A stretch of 64,000 nucleotides of DNA from Diphasiastrum complanatum (lineage: Eukaryota > Streptophyta > Lycopodiopsida > Lycopodiales > Lycopodiaceae), in the NCBI GenBank assembly GCA_029204225.1, contig CM055097.1:6963676-7027675 (forward strand), in the 5' to 3' direction. The position numbers were made by a program, and so were the translations under genes. Under the pieces are notes generated by a model that was not told where the DNA came from, ran no database searches, and saw nothing but the letters and a program-made list of their open reading frames with translations. Below are positions 1 to 10,396 of this stretch, piece after piece (position 1 is the first letter of the stretch; every line of letters starts with the position of its first letter).

Positions 1-129
1 GCTGGAATTTTCCTCGTTTGTATCCCCATTGCAATCAAATCTGCACAATTGGAGGTATGTTTCTCATTTCAGCAAGACTTGCTGCAAAAAGTGGCTTTTT
101 CTTCTTCTGAATTGTGGCATAACAGCTAA
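1..129 (+). other. possible partial exon at window edge (weak)
   Basis: Frame 1 is open from the first base to a TAA at 127-129 (42 codons), and the stretch contains consensus-like splice signals: GAG|GTATGT near 53-58, TTTCAG ending at 71, and GCAA|GTAAGT near 130-139. The open stretch could be the tail of a gene that starts outside the window or an exon of one. No family is recognised and the length is within chance expectation. Transcript evidence would decide. Confidence 0.15.
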
Positions 130-1101
130 TGCAAGTAAGTTTATGTTTCTATGCGAAGGTAGCTTTTGCTCTTTCTATTTCTGGCACAATAGCTGCAAAG
201 TTAGGCTCTATGTTAAATAGTGGAAAGTCCCTTCTCGACCGCTTTCCCAAATGTGACCTACTAAGGACCCAGATATCGCCCTTGGGCCAGCGTTTTCAAA
301 TCTAGGAAAGTCTGTGGGGTAGGGAGTTCCTATGGTGTAAAAAGAATCTGGACTCCCTCATTCACCATAGTAACTAGGTTCTTACTGCAGAAACAGTTTG
401 GACCCCAACCTGGAAAACTGCCCCTGCCCTCGGGCCCTGATTCTTAAATCCAGAATAGTGCTGAGGACAGGGATATTCCAGTCTTGAAAAGCGTCCATAC
501 TCTCTCCCCGATTTACCACAGGAAGCCCGAATTCTCAAATCTGAGAGAGGCCCGAGGGCAAGGCAATGCACACGTGTGTATTGCCTTGCTGCCATTGACC
601 TCGATTTTCTTCTCTATAATGTTTTTGAGAATAGCAAGGTAAATTTCCAACCAAGGGTTCTTTTATACTTGAATCCAGAAACTCATCTTCATCTGGTGTA
701 ATCAACTATAAGCGGAGTTCCTTGGCTATTTCCTATGGATGGGTAGGAGTTGGAGTATGTGCATCTGCATAGCACCATGGTCTTTTGCAGAGCAACGTGA
801 CAATAAATTTTTACTAGTTATGATTCGTTGGTGTAAGTGCTGATGTGATGTTTGACTTGCTTTATCCTTGGAAGCATTAGAAGGCAGGTACAATCAGGAC
901 TTAGAATTGGGAATCAAATGCAAGAATTTTCCTTGCCTGCTGGCTCAAAACTGGCAATTATTGGATTTGATGCTAGATCCGTGCCCTCCATCTTCATCAA
1001 ATATTGATTGTTTACAACTTCGATCTTCAAGAAAAGAATAATATTGAAAACCTCTGCATTGCTAATCTAGTGCAGAAATGAGGTGTCATCAATATTTTTC
1101 A
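130..1101. other. non-coding region with imperfect direct and inverted repeats
   Basis: No gene seen. A motif built on GCCCT(T/C)GGGCC followed by a run like TTNTNAAATC occurs near 277 and 425, and in inverted form near 530-565. This suggests diverged repeats of roughly 110-150 bp spacing. No transposon ends were recognised. Confidence 0.3.
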
Positions 1102-1110
1102 TGTAGAATA

Positions 1111-1322
1111 CCATAGTTGCATCGAACCGCGATTCGAACCGCCTATCGCGGTTCGAACCTTCGAACCGGAAACCGGTTCAAACCGATTCGAACCGTTTTT
1201 TGGCCTTTTTAAAATAAAAAATAAAGAACAAAAAGAAAACGGTTCGAACCATTTTGCGATTTGAACCTAGCTAGCCGGTTCGAATCGGGACGAATCGGCC
1301 GATTCGAATCGGCATGTAAGCT
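1111..1322. mobile_element. short non-autonomous DNA element (Mutator-like MITE candidate)
   Basis: A 212-bp block is flanked by a perfect 9-bp direct repeat, TGTAGAATA, at 1102-1110 and 1323-1331. A 9-bp target duplication is the signature of Mutator-like transposons. The interior is packed with palindromic GGTTCGAACC-type motifs, with an A-rich centre at 1205-1240. The two ends are only loosely inverted copies of each other. There is no coding capacity, so it would depend on a transposase elsewhere. The motifs resemble a tRNA B box, but no tRNA fold or A box is present. Confidence 0.5.
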
Positions 1323-1331
1323 TGTAGAATA

Positions 1332-3290
1332 TGTGATGAGATTTCTGCTTATTGAGTTATTTTGGGCTTGATAAAAAATACTAGGAAATATTTTTTTTTT
1401 GGCAATAAAAAATGTCGTGCAGAAGTGGGTTGACAGCTGCTCCTATATACAGTTTACTAGGCAGAGTTGATTTAGGCTCTCTTCCCTCTGGTTCTCTTCA
1501 CACACAACAGAACCAGTTCCCTCCAATCCGACTTACTTTATTTCGTGTGCAGTCTGTCTCTATGTGCAAGGCAGAATCCGGACAGCTTACTCGCACTTTC
1601 TCTATCTCAGTGTTCTAGGAATGCTTAGAACAAGGTCTCAAGCACACCGCAATGGAGATTTTATTTCCAAAATATTGCAGCCATATGAAATAGATGGTTG
1701 CATGTAGTTGGAGATAGCATGCTCCATGTTAGAGTTTGCTGACGGCCTCAACTGATGATTCTTTGACAACAAGCTGTTTACATGACAGGAAGGGTTGATC
1801 TATGAACATAATTAGGTCTTTTATAAAAAAAGCCGAAGGGACTCGTGTGATAGAGTAAAGATACCAAGCAGGTTTTCATGTTAGGGCAAGATGTTCTTGC
1901 TTAGTTTTGCACACCTCCTTAATTTTAGGCCCCAAGATCTATTTGTAGTGTTCAAGGGTTAGGGTTTGTGCTAGACCACTAGAGGCCCAATAGTAGCCAA
2001 ATGATCAATAAGTGTCTCTTGTAAGTGCCAAATAATAATGATAGGCACAATTGCTCAACTCTATGGTTCAAATGAGTTATAATAACACGTGCAAACATGA
2101 CTTATACGCCTATCCTATAACTCTTCTTCCCATACAAGACTATCTCCACTTTTGACATAGATGTTGATGCTTGAAAATAGTTATCTATGTGGGAACACAA
2201 AATGCATATTTAGAAGAAGCAACAAAATTGTGTATAACGATGATGTTGAAAAGTATGAACTTAGTACCACTGAATGAATATGCTGTAGGAGAAGCCAGAA
2301 AATATGCATGCCAAAGATGGAGATAAAAAAATTTGCAATGATTAATGAAATTGTTGTTGTGAATCACATTGCTATCTGAACAAACAAGGAATGCCAAAAG
2401 TATAAAGAAGTGTACTGAATATAATCAAATATTAAGCAAGTTGAATGTACCACAAATATAAATAAACCCATAATATAAACCACACAATCAAAACATGTGA
2501 TTAAGACTTTCTTGCCACTCAAAGAGATACTATGCTAATTATGTAAAACCAAGAGTGCCACGTCAATATAGTAATAGATGGCATAGTGCAAACAAGATAC
2601 TTCAAGCCAATCTGATAGACCAAGAGTGGCATTTAGCAGCATTAGAAAGTGGCTCGATATATGCCCAAGCGAATCGTATGGATTGTGAATGCTTGATAAT
2701 AGTCCAATGATACCACATAGGGGTGGCAATAACTGACCCAAAATAAATCAATAATCGCGAAGACTCAAAACGTTGATGTAGAAGCAATAGTACCAAGCTT
2801 GCTGTATTCGAATAGAACCTAATATGTGTTAAGACCTCTTCATAGGACTGCAAAAGTTGACAATAGTGGTAACGTTGCTAAGGAACCAATAGTAGAATTG
2901 TTAGGTAGAAGTTGTTGTAACCTTTAGAAGAATCATCATTTCAATAAACAGGGATATCTCTGAAAGGGATGAGGGAACAACAAAATATTGAAGTGACAAT
3001 GTGACAAATCCATTGGACATTAAGTGAAGAGAAAGTGTTAACAGGAAGTGCTGACAAAGAGTGACATCAAATCGATGCCAATAACAAATGTGAAATAGGT
3101 TTGGGCGCAATACATAGACTTGGCATCGTCAAATGTAGAAGAAGATAAATGTGGTGTAAGCTAAATCGTGAAAGTTGTTTTGAATTTTTATCCTTGACAG
3201 AACCCAACATGGATTAATGCACCTGAACTGGACCATCCTGTCCCCGAAACATTCGGCAAACTACACAGTAAATAATGCTCTTAATTAGAG
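1332..3290. other. AT-rich region without recognised gene
   Basis: Only short, unrelated open frames occur on either strand; none shows a known motif, and their composition follows the surrounding AT-rich DNA. I see no transposon termini, RNA gene or simple repeat of note here. Confidence 0.4.
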
Positions 3291-3319
3291 CTTTCATCTG
3301 ATACCCATATTGCCCCATA

Positions 3320-3400
3320 AAAAAAAAAAAAAAAACACGATTCTAGGAAAATTCCGAATCGCGATTCGGACCGCGATTCTGAATCGCAGTGCAACTATGC
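3320..3400. repeat. fragment related to the 1111-1322 element end
   Basis: After an A17 run the sequence has GCGATTC/GAATCGC motifs and ends in TGCAACTATG, the inverse of CATAGTTGCA at the left end of the 1111 element. A near-duplicate 9-mer (TTAGAGCTT at 3285-3293, TTAAAGCTT at 3401-3409) could be a degraded target duplication. I read this as a truncated, diverged relative. Confidence 0.35.
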
Positions 3401-3893
3401 TTAAAGCTTCGATGGATTAAAGTGATGGAAATATTCTTGTAAGGCTGGCAACTGTAATTTGATGGTTTGCTTTTGAAAAGCTATTAATGTTTTCAGCAAA
3501 GAGATAAGCCATGCTCTTTGGTGGCTTAGTTCCAATCTTTTATCCATGAGCTCAGTATCTGCAAAGTTTTTGGCTTACATCCATAAGTAACGAACTAATT
3601 TACTGAAGTAGAAGCAGTAAAAAAATTGTGAAAGCATGGTTTTCTGGATTGCTTGCCAACCCTGCTACTGTTCTTATGGATCTGTAACCTGCAAGTCTAC
3701 TTTCTGTGCAACAGTTTTTTAAGGCACGTATTTTTGCCTTTTGCTGTTTTTCATGAAGAAAAACTTGTAAGAACTGCAAACAGAAATGGATGAAAACATT
3801 TAAACAAACAAATTTGCAAACTAAAAACCGCAGCCAGGTAGTGCTGCACCTTCCCCACGCGCTGTGGAGCGCCCTCCCCTGCGCCTGCAACAC

Positions 3894-3896
<3 letters not shown>

Positions 3897-3990
<94 letters not shown>
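3897..3990. repeat. compound microsatellite (TC)22(AC)25
   Basis: An uninterrupted TC run at 3897-3940 passes directly into an AC run at 3941-3990. It creates long spurious open frames on both strands (Ser-Leu, Thr-His, Val-Cys and Arg-Glu repeats), which I do not annotate as genes. Confidence 0.97.
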
Positions 3991-3992
<2 letters not shown>

Positions 3993-4110
3993 GATCCGCG
4001 CCCTCCTCTCCTGCTCGCGTTCGGGCTGTGGCAAAGAGGGCAACTGGAAATGCCCGATAGGGCTTGGGCTTTGGTGGTGAATCGGGTGAGGGCCCAAGGT
4101 GAAGGAAGTC

Positions 4111-4133
4111 GGGGGGGGGGGGGAGGGGGGGGG
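4111..4133 (+). repeat. poly-G tract G13-A-G9
   Basis: Thirteen G, one A, nine G, followed within 30 bases by homopolymeric T and A runs. On the plus strand the tract could form a G-quadruplex. It is also a likely site of assembly or sequencing length error. Confidence 0.9.
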
Positions 4134-4342
4134 TTAGTTAAAAGAGATTGTTTTTTTTTAAAAAAAATTTAAAGATTATTTTAATGACTTTTCAGTGCTA
4201 TTGATTTACTATATTTTAAAGGCAGTTGCCAGTGGTTAAACGATATTTTTGCATACGATTATCATTATACTAATTTGCCTACACACTTGCAAGTTTATCA
4301 GTATAATTTTTAAAAGCACGATATTGTCATAAAAATGGAATT

Positions 4343-4588
4343 TTGGCAACTGATGAAGTTCTTGCTGTGGGGGACGATTTTTTTGTTTCACCAGAAATTC
4401 GCCCAGTTTCACCCGATGGGGGTGACCCGCTTGACTCAAACTCATTACTTAACACCTTAAGCAAGACAGTCTTGGAACTTCATCAAAGTAACAAACAAAG
4501 GGATAATCAGATGCAAAACTTGGTTAACCAATTGCAAACACTTAATTCACACAACTTGGGCTATCAACCGGACGTTTTTCACCGGTGA
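4343..4588 (+). pseudogene. gypsy gag N-terminal fragment
   Basis: An 81-residue open stretch rich in Asn, Gln and Leu, with a predicted coiled-coil-like segment (LHQSNKQRDNQMQNLVNQLQ). Beyond its stop the gag continues in other frames, with FTGEKKFKG and a following VVDWINR, typical of the gypsy gag region that precedes the capsid core. The assignment rests on position upstream of the CCHC and protease motifs. It is interrupted by stops and frameshifts between 4586 and 4790. Confidence 0.5.
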
Positions 4589-4793
4589 GAAAAAATTTAA
4601 GGGCTCCGAAGTTGTAGTAGATTGGATAAATCGTTGATCTAGTTACTTTAGCTTGCACAATGTCCCAGAAGAGAAGTGAATTTCATTTGTTTTGTTGTTT
4701 CTTGAGGGCAAGGCCCCCTCCTGGTGGAGGGAGCTCCCCTCGAAACCGGCGACATGGGGCTGATTTCTAGAGGAATTCCATAAGGCGTTTGTC

Positions 4794-5390
4794 GTGATTG
4801 AAGATTCAGAGCTGTATATTCATTTCATCAATTGCCGGATGGGTAGCCGAGAAGTGGACATGTATGTCCAAGGGTTCTTGGATTGTTTGGCCAAGGTGCC
4901 ACTCTTTGATTGGAAATTGGCAGAGTGGCAATTCATTTATGGGTGGTTGTCGGCCGATTTCCAAAATGAGTGCAAACGAAATGTCCTCCACACGTTGGAA
5001 GACGCTATCCGTGTTGCTAAAGCCTATGATAGCACCGTGGTTGCCTCACGAAAGAGTATGCACGACCAATCGGCCCAGAAACCTAACATTGAGAAGCCCA
5101 AGAATAATAAGAGGAAAAAATTGTTTTTTGACGAATTGGAAGCTGCTGCGTACCAACACAAGAAGAAAAAAAACAAAAAGAAGCCCGTTATAAAGGACAA
5201 GGCGCAGATTGCAGCAATAAAGGAGAACCCTTGCTTCTTATGCAACAAACCTGGACACCGTGCTAAACAGTGTGTCGAGAAGAAAAATAAAACATCAAGT
5301 TTTATGACGATGGATTCAGCCACAAGTAAATTACAAGTCAATTTGTTGAATGGTTGTGATGTACCTGTAATTTCAGTACACTTTCTTTGA
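4794..5390 (+). pseudogene. gypsy gag C-terminal part with CCHC zinc knuckle
   Basis: A 198-residue open stretch. The first 80 residues look like capsid (conserved Trp and Phe pattern, LAEWQFIYGWL). A lysine-rich linker of about 50 residues follows, then a CCHC knuckle CFLCNKPGHRAKQC at about residues 143-156. Gag coats the element RNA in the particle. The frame stops at 5388-5390, just before protease-like sequence in another frame, so gag and pol are now disconnected. The internal Met at residue 1 is only the first in this frame; the true gag start lay upstream. Confidence 0.75.
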
Positions 5391-5419
5391 AGCCTAATCA
5401 ATTGTTTTGAGTTAGAGGC

Positions 5420-5480
5420 GATATTTTAGGAAAAGACGTAAATGTACTGTTTGATTCGGGAAGTACTCAACTTTTTAAAT
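5420..5480 (+). pseudogene. gypsy aspartic protease active-site remnant
   Basis: The frame ILGKDVNVLFDSGST carries the DSG catalytic triplet of retroelement proteases at 5453-5461. Only this segment is readable; flanking sequence is frameshifted. The protease would have cleaved the gag-pol polyprotein. Confidence 0.6.
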
Positions 5481-5777
5481 GCTCCGGCTTGTGCAGAAGC
5501 TTCGGGTGCCCACCATGACCAGTGATCACCGGTATGTGGTCCAGCCTTGGGGTCGGACATAGAAATTCAGAATGTCAAAGTCCCTAATTTGCAGCTTCGG
5601 ATGCAAGACTATGCTAAGTGGCTCGACTTCATATAAGTGATGATGTGAATGTGTTTTCTTGTTTTAACACCAAAAATTCTCATCAAGAACAACTTTTAAT
5701 GTAAGATTTAAAACAAGATTTCAGTGATGGTTTTCCTAAACAGTTACCTTATGGCCTACCACCCACTCGTTCGGTAG

Positions 5778-6175
5778 ACCATAAGATAGATTTTTTGCCT
5801 GGTAGTCACCCCATTTTGACAACCTTATAGGTGTAGTCAAAAGGAAGAGGGGGAAATAGGCAAATTGAGGAATACCTTAGGATGGGACAAATTAGGCCAA
5901 GTAAGTCCCCAAGGGGAGCACCCGTTCTTCTTAAGAGTAAGAAGGATGGCGGGTTCCGGTTATGTGTGGACTATAAGGGCCTAAACAAACTTACCGTAAA
6001 AAATAAATACCAGTTACCTAGGATGTGTAGATCGATTGAATGGAGCAAAGTACTTCAGGAAAATTGATCTTCGTACGACATATACATCCCGATGATGTAT
6101 CTAAGACCGGTTTTAGGACGAGATTTGGCCATTACGAGTTCCTAGTCCTAGTTTTTGGAAACTCAAGCTTCTAAT
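5778..6175 (+). pseudogene. gypsy reverse transcriptase N-terminal half
   Basis: HKIDFLPGS at 5778-5805 is the conserved pre-RT motif. The stretch 5882-6067 gives [21 protein letters not shown] followed by [14 protein letters not shown], the RT fingers of gypsy elements. After a frameshift, IHPDDVSKTGFRTRFGHYEF continues and breaks off at the FGN position (normally FGL.NAP). The palm with the YLDD motif is missing: the next readable residues belong to the RT-RNase H connection. The enzyme cannot be functional. Confidence 0.8.
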
Positions 6176-6182
6176 TGTCTTA

Positions 6183-6560
6183 GCTCCCGTTTTGAGAATA
6201 GCGGATCCAAATATTCTGTTCGTCATTAATGCTGACGCGAATGGTACGGCTATTGGAGTTGTTCTACTACAAGAGGGCCAGCCCATTGCTTTTGAGAGCA
6301 AAAAGTTAACCGATGCGCAAGTCAAGTATACAACGCAAGAAAAAGAGCTTTTTGTGGTGATCCATGCATTGAAATCATGGAGACATTACCTGTATGGTAA
6401 TAAGCTCGTGGTTAACACAGATTACCAACCTCTTCAATCAGAATGATTTGAGAGGTTGTAAGGCCCGATGGGCAGAACTCATGCAGGAATTCGACTTTGA
6501 AGTGTTGTATATCAAAGGCACCACTAATCGGGTGGCTGATGCACTTAGTTGAAATGGTGA
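6183..6560 (+). pseudogene. gypsy RNase H domain
   Basis: Starting from LRIADPNILFVINADANG, the frame shows the gypsy RNase H pattern: DA..GTAIGVVLLQ, a QEKELFVVIHALKSWRHYL segment and TDYQPL. After one frameshift near 6440, ARWAELMQEFDFEVLYIKG and ADALS follow. RNase H removes the RNA template during reverse transcription. The sequence ends at 6550 with a stop where ADALSR usually leads into integrase; no integrase follows. Confidence 0.85.
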
Positions 6561-6720
6561 AGTAAACAAGCTTTCCTAGTTGGAACTTGGAGATGAGACA
6601 TTGACTAACCCTAGTTAGTGGGGAACATACCAATAAATGCCTCATAATAAGCGTCGGGCTCAAGTGCTTCATGTCCCCAATATTGAGCCTCTAAATGATC
6701 TTAGTTGGAGATGACCTATC

Positions 6721-9181
6721 ATTTCGAGTGTGCTGCTTAATATTGTTTTCTATGCATTTTTATGTCAGTATTCATTCTTAAATATACAATCGACATAATT
6801 TGATATGATATGTTCCGTATTGTACAGTCTAGGGCCTTTAATATGATTCCTATTAGCTATTATATATATGTTATGTCCTGTGTATGAAAAGATTATTCAG
6901 CTTCACTATACTTTTATGAAACTATAGAGGGTGTTGTAAGGGTTTTGAATATTGTTCAAGCAAATTGATTGTAGTTTTGTAGCATCCATGTGCTAGAGTT
7001 TGAAATGGCATGCCAATGGAACTAAAAGATTTGTACGTTAATCTTTTGCATCCTGCAGTGCATATATGTTCTTTTATGAAAATTGTCTTGTATATTAGCT
7101 ATCACAGGATTATTTTTACTCTTAGATAATCTTAAACGCATGATCAAGTAAACTTTTCTGGAGGCTCTGTGCTTGTCGTATATAACCTGCAAAGACTACA
7201 GATTTGGCATGGCAGCGTTTATCGTTTGTTATAGAATTGGTGGTAAAGGTGCTGACTTCCAGGCTTCTGCATAACTTAATTGTTCATTTGACCTACCAGA
7301 TGGCAAAACTCTGAGAGAAGCCTAGGTGCTTCGCTTGTGGGTATGGTGAAGCAGAGATTCTGATGCATGTTGGTTGACTGGTGGCAGGAACGTCCAGTAC
7401 CTCCTATTCGGCCTATTCCATCTCAATATTGGAGTACAAAAGTTTCCAAGTCGTGATAATAACAGTTGTTACATGCAAAAGTCGAAGGTCCATTTTAATG
7501 CAGACATTAACATTAAATTTATCGGTAACAAAGAGCTACTTTCAAGTACACTTTGAGCTATATCTTTTGTATGTTGGTCAAGACACCAGTCTCCAAATCT
7601 CCCTTGTATGAAGTGAATTGTTTGTAGTTGGGCTGACATTTTTAGTATATCCTCAAATCATGAATAAAAAGTGGAAATGACTAGTGATTAAAGCAATGCT
7701 TTGTTGAGGATAGTTTCCATTCATGCTCTCTTATGCAAATAGTGCTTGTTGGGAATATTTTTGATATTTTGCTATGAATTTACTATTATTGTTCATGTTT
7801 CAGAAAAGATGTGAGATGAACAATGAGATGACAAATACCATAATTTGGGGATCATTTATGACTATTCACAAAAAACGTCCATCAAACTCAAATACTTAAG
7901 TACTTAAAAGCCATTCAATTTAAGGATAATAAACCATCGAGCAATGGTTGCATGTATTTTCTTAAGGATGATGGTAAATCATGTGAAAATATTTGAATAT
8001 GTGGTGAAAGTTGATGCGCTTGTACTGGCCAGTGTAATTATCATAGATTGGAGAGTGCTCGATATAATTTGTAAAACCTATATGCGGCAAAATTGAGTCC
8101 AAAGCAACTAGATATGTAGTAGATCAATGGAAATAAAACGGATGTGTTTCTTGCCTGCAAAACTTATGGGATTCTCATTAGTTTTTCATGTATCTTCTTT
8201 GTGTGGCTGTATCGAACCTAACTCCGTTAAGTTGGAGCTGGCAGTTTTATACGGATTAGTTCGTAAAGAATCTGTCGTTCTTTGCTCACTTAGCAAATTA
8301 TTCACTATACCCTTGACTACTATGCGAACGAGAGAAATTTGATTATACCAATTTCGGAAGCATGGTATCTTTGAATAAGTATATGATAACTTTTACTAAA
8401 GTAAACTGTAACAAGTAAAGCTATCACACTAATGTACAAACATGTACTTCAAAACTAGAAGCCAATGTGTTAGCTCATTATGGGGTTGAGTAGTATGAGC
8501 TATTTAAATTGGTCTTGGGAGTGTGTATAATCCTAATAAAAGTATTTCAAGGGTATGATTCAAAGTCAACTCGAATCCCAATGGGAGTTGCAAAAAAAAT
8601 GCTATCAACAAAACTCGAAAGATGGCCTAATTCACTCTTTTTCTAAAACTTTGCTAAATTAATAAACCTATTGCGACAATGACTCTCTATTGTGTCCTTT
8701 CTTGTGTATATGCTTATTGCTTAGCATTGTTGAGTATAAAAATTGTAGTAGCTCCTATCCAAGTTTGGCTTTTATGTGTCCCCATTGTGGGTGCATAACC
8801 ACCCATTATACACCCGACTTAGATAGGGACATAAGAATTATGTAACCAAGTCGGAACAAACTCCTTGTAAATGAGACATATCTTAAGCTATAAACAAAAT
8901 GCTAACATTAATTCCAAAGAGCTATTTCTTACATTTAAAAGGATGCTTCATATTTGCAAAAGATCTAAGTTCGTAATTGTCATCAATTTTTTCATTCGTA
9001 TGATACAAATCAATTATATATGGTAAAGTATCCAGTGTCACATTGTCTTGGAGATAATGTTGATTTCATGAATGAGTTTACAATGCTATCATCTAGTATA
9101 GTGTCACAAGTTGTAGATGGCATTGTTGTAGGTATTCTCCCTCCAATCCATCTACAAAAGATCATCTTTCATACAAATGAT
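6721..9181. other. AT-rich region, no confident gene
   Basis: Nothing recognisable as a transposon, RNA or conserved protein. The only segment that looks coding is a 29-residue frame at 7367-7456, listed separately. Open frames near 8127-8342 show no known motif. Confidence 0.35.
7367..7456 (+). other. possible 3' terminal exon (weak)
   Basis: A GGCAG acceptor-like site at 7383-7387 precedes a proline-rich in-frame stretch (ERPVPPIRPIPSQYW...) that ends in TGA at 7454-7456. About 100 bases upstream, a second coding-like stretch reads LPDGKTLREA. This might be the end of a host gene whose introns hold the upstream repeats, but no family is recognised and the stretch is very short. Confidence 0.15.
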
Positions 9182-9515
9182 ACAATTAGATAACAAAGGC
9201 ACTTGTAAAGATGCACCTTATTGACATACACATTCGACAACATGACACGATATTTGGAAGAAGAAGAAGATCAAAATGTAAGAGAACAATAGGTGCTTCA
9301 TTGGACATTTCAACATATGGAGATAGTAGACTAGGAACATGAGAATGGACAATTAGATAACAAAGGCACTTGTAAAGATGCATCCTATTGACATACACAT
9401 TCGACAACATGTCACAATATTTGGATGAAGAAGAAGATCAAAATGTAAGAGAACAATAGGTGCTTCATTGGACATGTCAACAAATGGAGATAGTAGACTA
9501 GGAACGTGAGAATGA
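9182..9515. repeat. tandem duplication, two copies of about 167 bp
   Basis: ACAATTAGATAACAAAGGC begins both at 9182 and at 9349, and the following roughly 165 bases are repeated with only a few substitutions, ending near GAGAATG at 9348 and 9515. Function is not apparent; no long open frame crosses both copies. Confidence 0.9.
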
Positions 9516-10396
9516 TCTTAAGATGAGACATTTAATGAATCAACTAGTGGGGCTACATGGTTCACTATGTCCATCATAGATGTGATTTGAGGACCAACCT
9601 TATCAATGATGGTGCTTTTGATGTGTTAGTGTAAACACGATTTGAAGGAGAGACCGAACATGCATTTGACCTAATGACATGATCTCATACATATATAACA
9701 TGAATGTGGCAATTGATGCTTGCTTTAACATGAAGGGAACACAAGAAAGATTTTTAAATGAGAAGAGATAAAATAATTTTTAAAGTGTTTCATAATGTAG
9801 GCAACAAAACACCAAAAGTTTTTCATACTTGGTGTGCTAAAAAGTATTGTGTCCATAAAATTAGTGTCTTTTATTGGCTCTCTTGTACATATCTTACTTA
9901 CTACCATCTTCAAAAATTACGTCCATGTCCATGATTATACATACTATTGGGCACTTACTGGGTCCCACCACTAAACATTGTACAATTAGCTAATAAGTGT
10001 GAGGGCATTGGCTTTCTGCATGTATAAGCCCACCAACCCAGTGAGCACAGTCAACTAACTTGTATTACTTGCAGACTAGGAATAAGCAACTGGTTATTAG
10101 TTTAGAATAAAATAATATTAAGACCCAAAATCAAGTTAGCTAAGGTTCTAAGTTTAGAGGGAATAACATGTATCATGTGAGGGCCCTTTCCTCTAAAAAA
10201 ACAAAGTTGCAACGAAAATTCTTCGTAAAGGACCTTTGATCTACAACTGATCCCATAGATTTGATAAGATCACTGAAGAAGAGATTGATGAAACACATGA
10301 AAGCCTCAAGTTGCATTAGTTCTGCATGGGTTGACATAATCCAAGCAACAGACATTCGAAAGTCTTCTTCTTCAGTATCTTCCTTCATTGGATGGG
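9516..10396. other. AT-rich region, no confident gene
   Basis: No transposon ends or RNA genes seen. Minus-strand frames at 10173-10547 continue the coding-like character of the acidic pseudogene to their right but are broken by stops. They may be its decayed 3' end. Confidence 0.3.

Larger units (their letters stand above)
4343..6560 (+). mobile_element. Ty3/gypsy retrotransposon relic (gag to RNase H, no integrase)
   Basis: In order the region holds gag-like sequence, a CCHC knuckle, a DSG protease motif, the start of reverse transcriptase and an RNase H domain ending in an ADALS-type motif. This gag-PR-RT-RH order, and the RT signature around HKID..PG at about 5778-5810, are gypsy rather than copia. 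Several frameshifts and stops interrupt it, the RT palm is deleted, and no integrase, LTR pair or primer site was found. It is an old, immobile remnant. Confidence 0.85.

Noticed and set aside
1141-1310. Possible tRNA gene suggested by GGTTCGAA B-box motifs
   Set aside because: No A box at the right distance, no cloverleaf, and the motifs are palindromic repeats of a transposon-like element.
3790-4172. Long open frames with Ser-Leu, Thr-His, Val-Cys or Arg-Glu repeats
   Set aside because: They are generated entirely by the TC/AC microsatellite on both strands.
8127-8342. 71-codon plus frame as a small secreted protein
   Set aside because: No convincing signal peptide or family, and codon content matches the surrounding AT-rich DNA.
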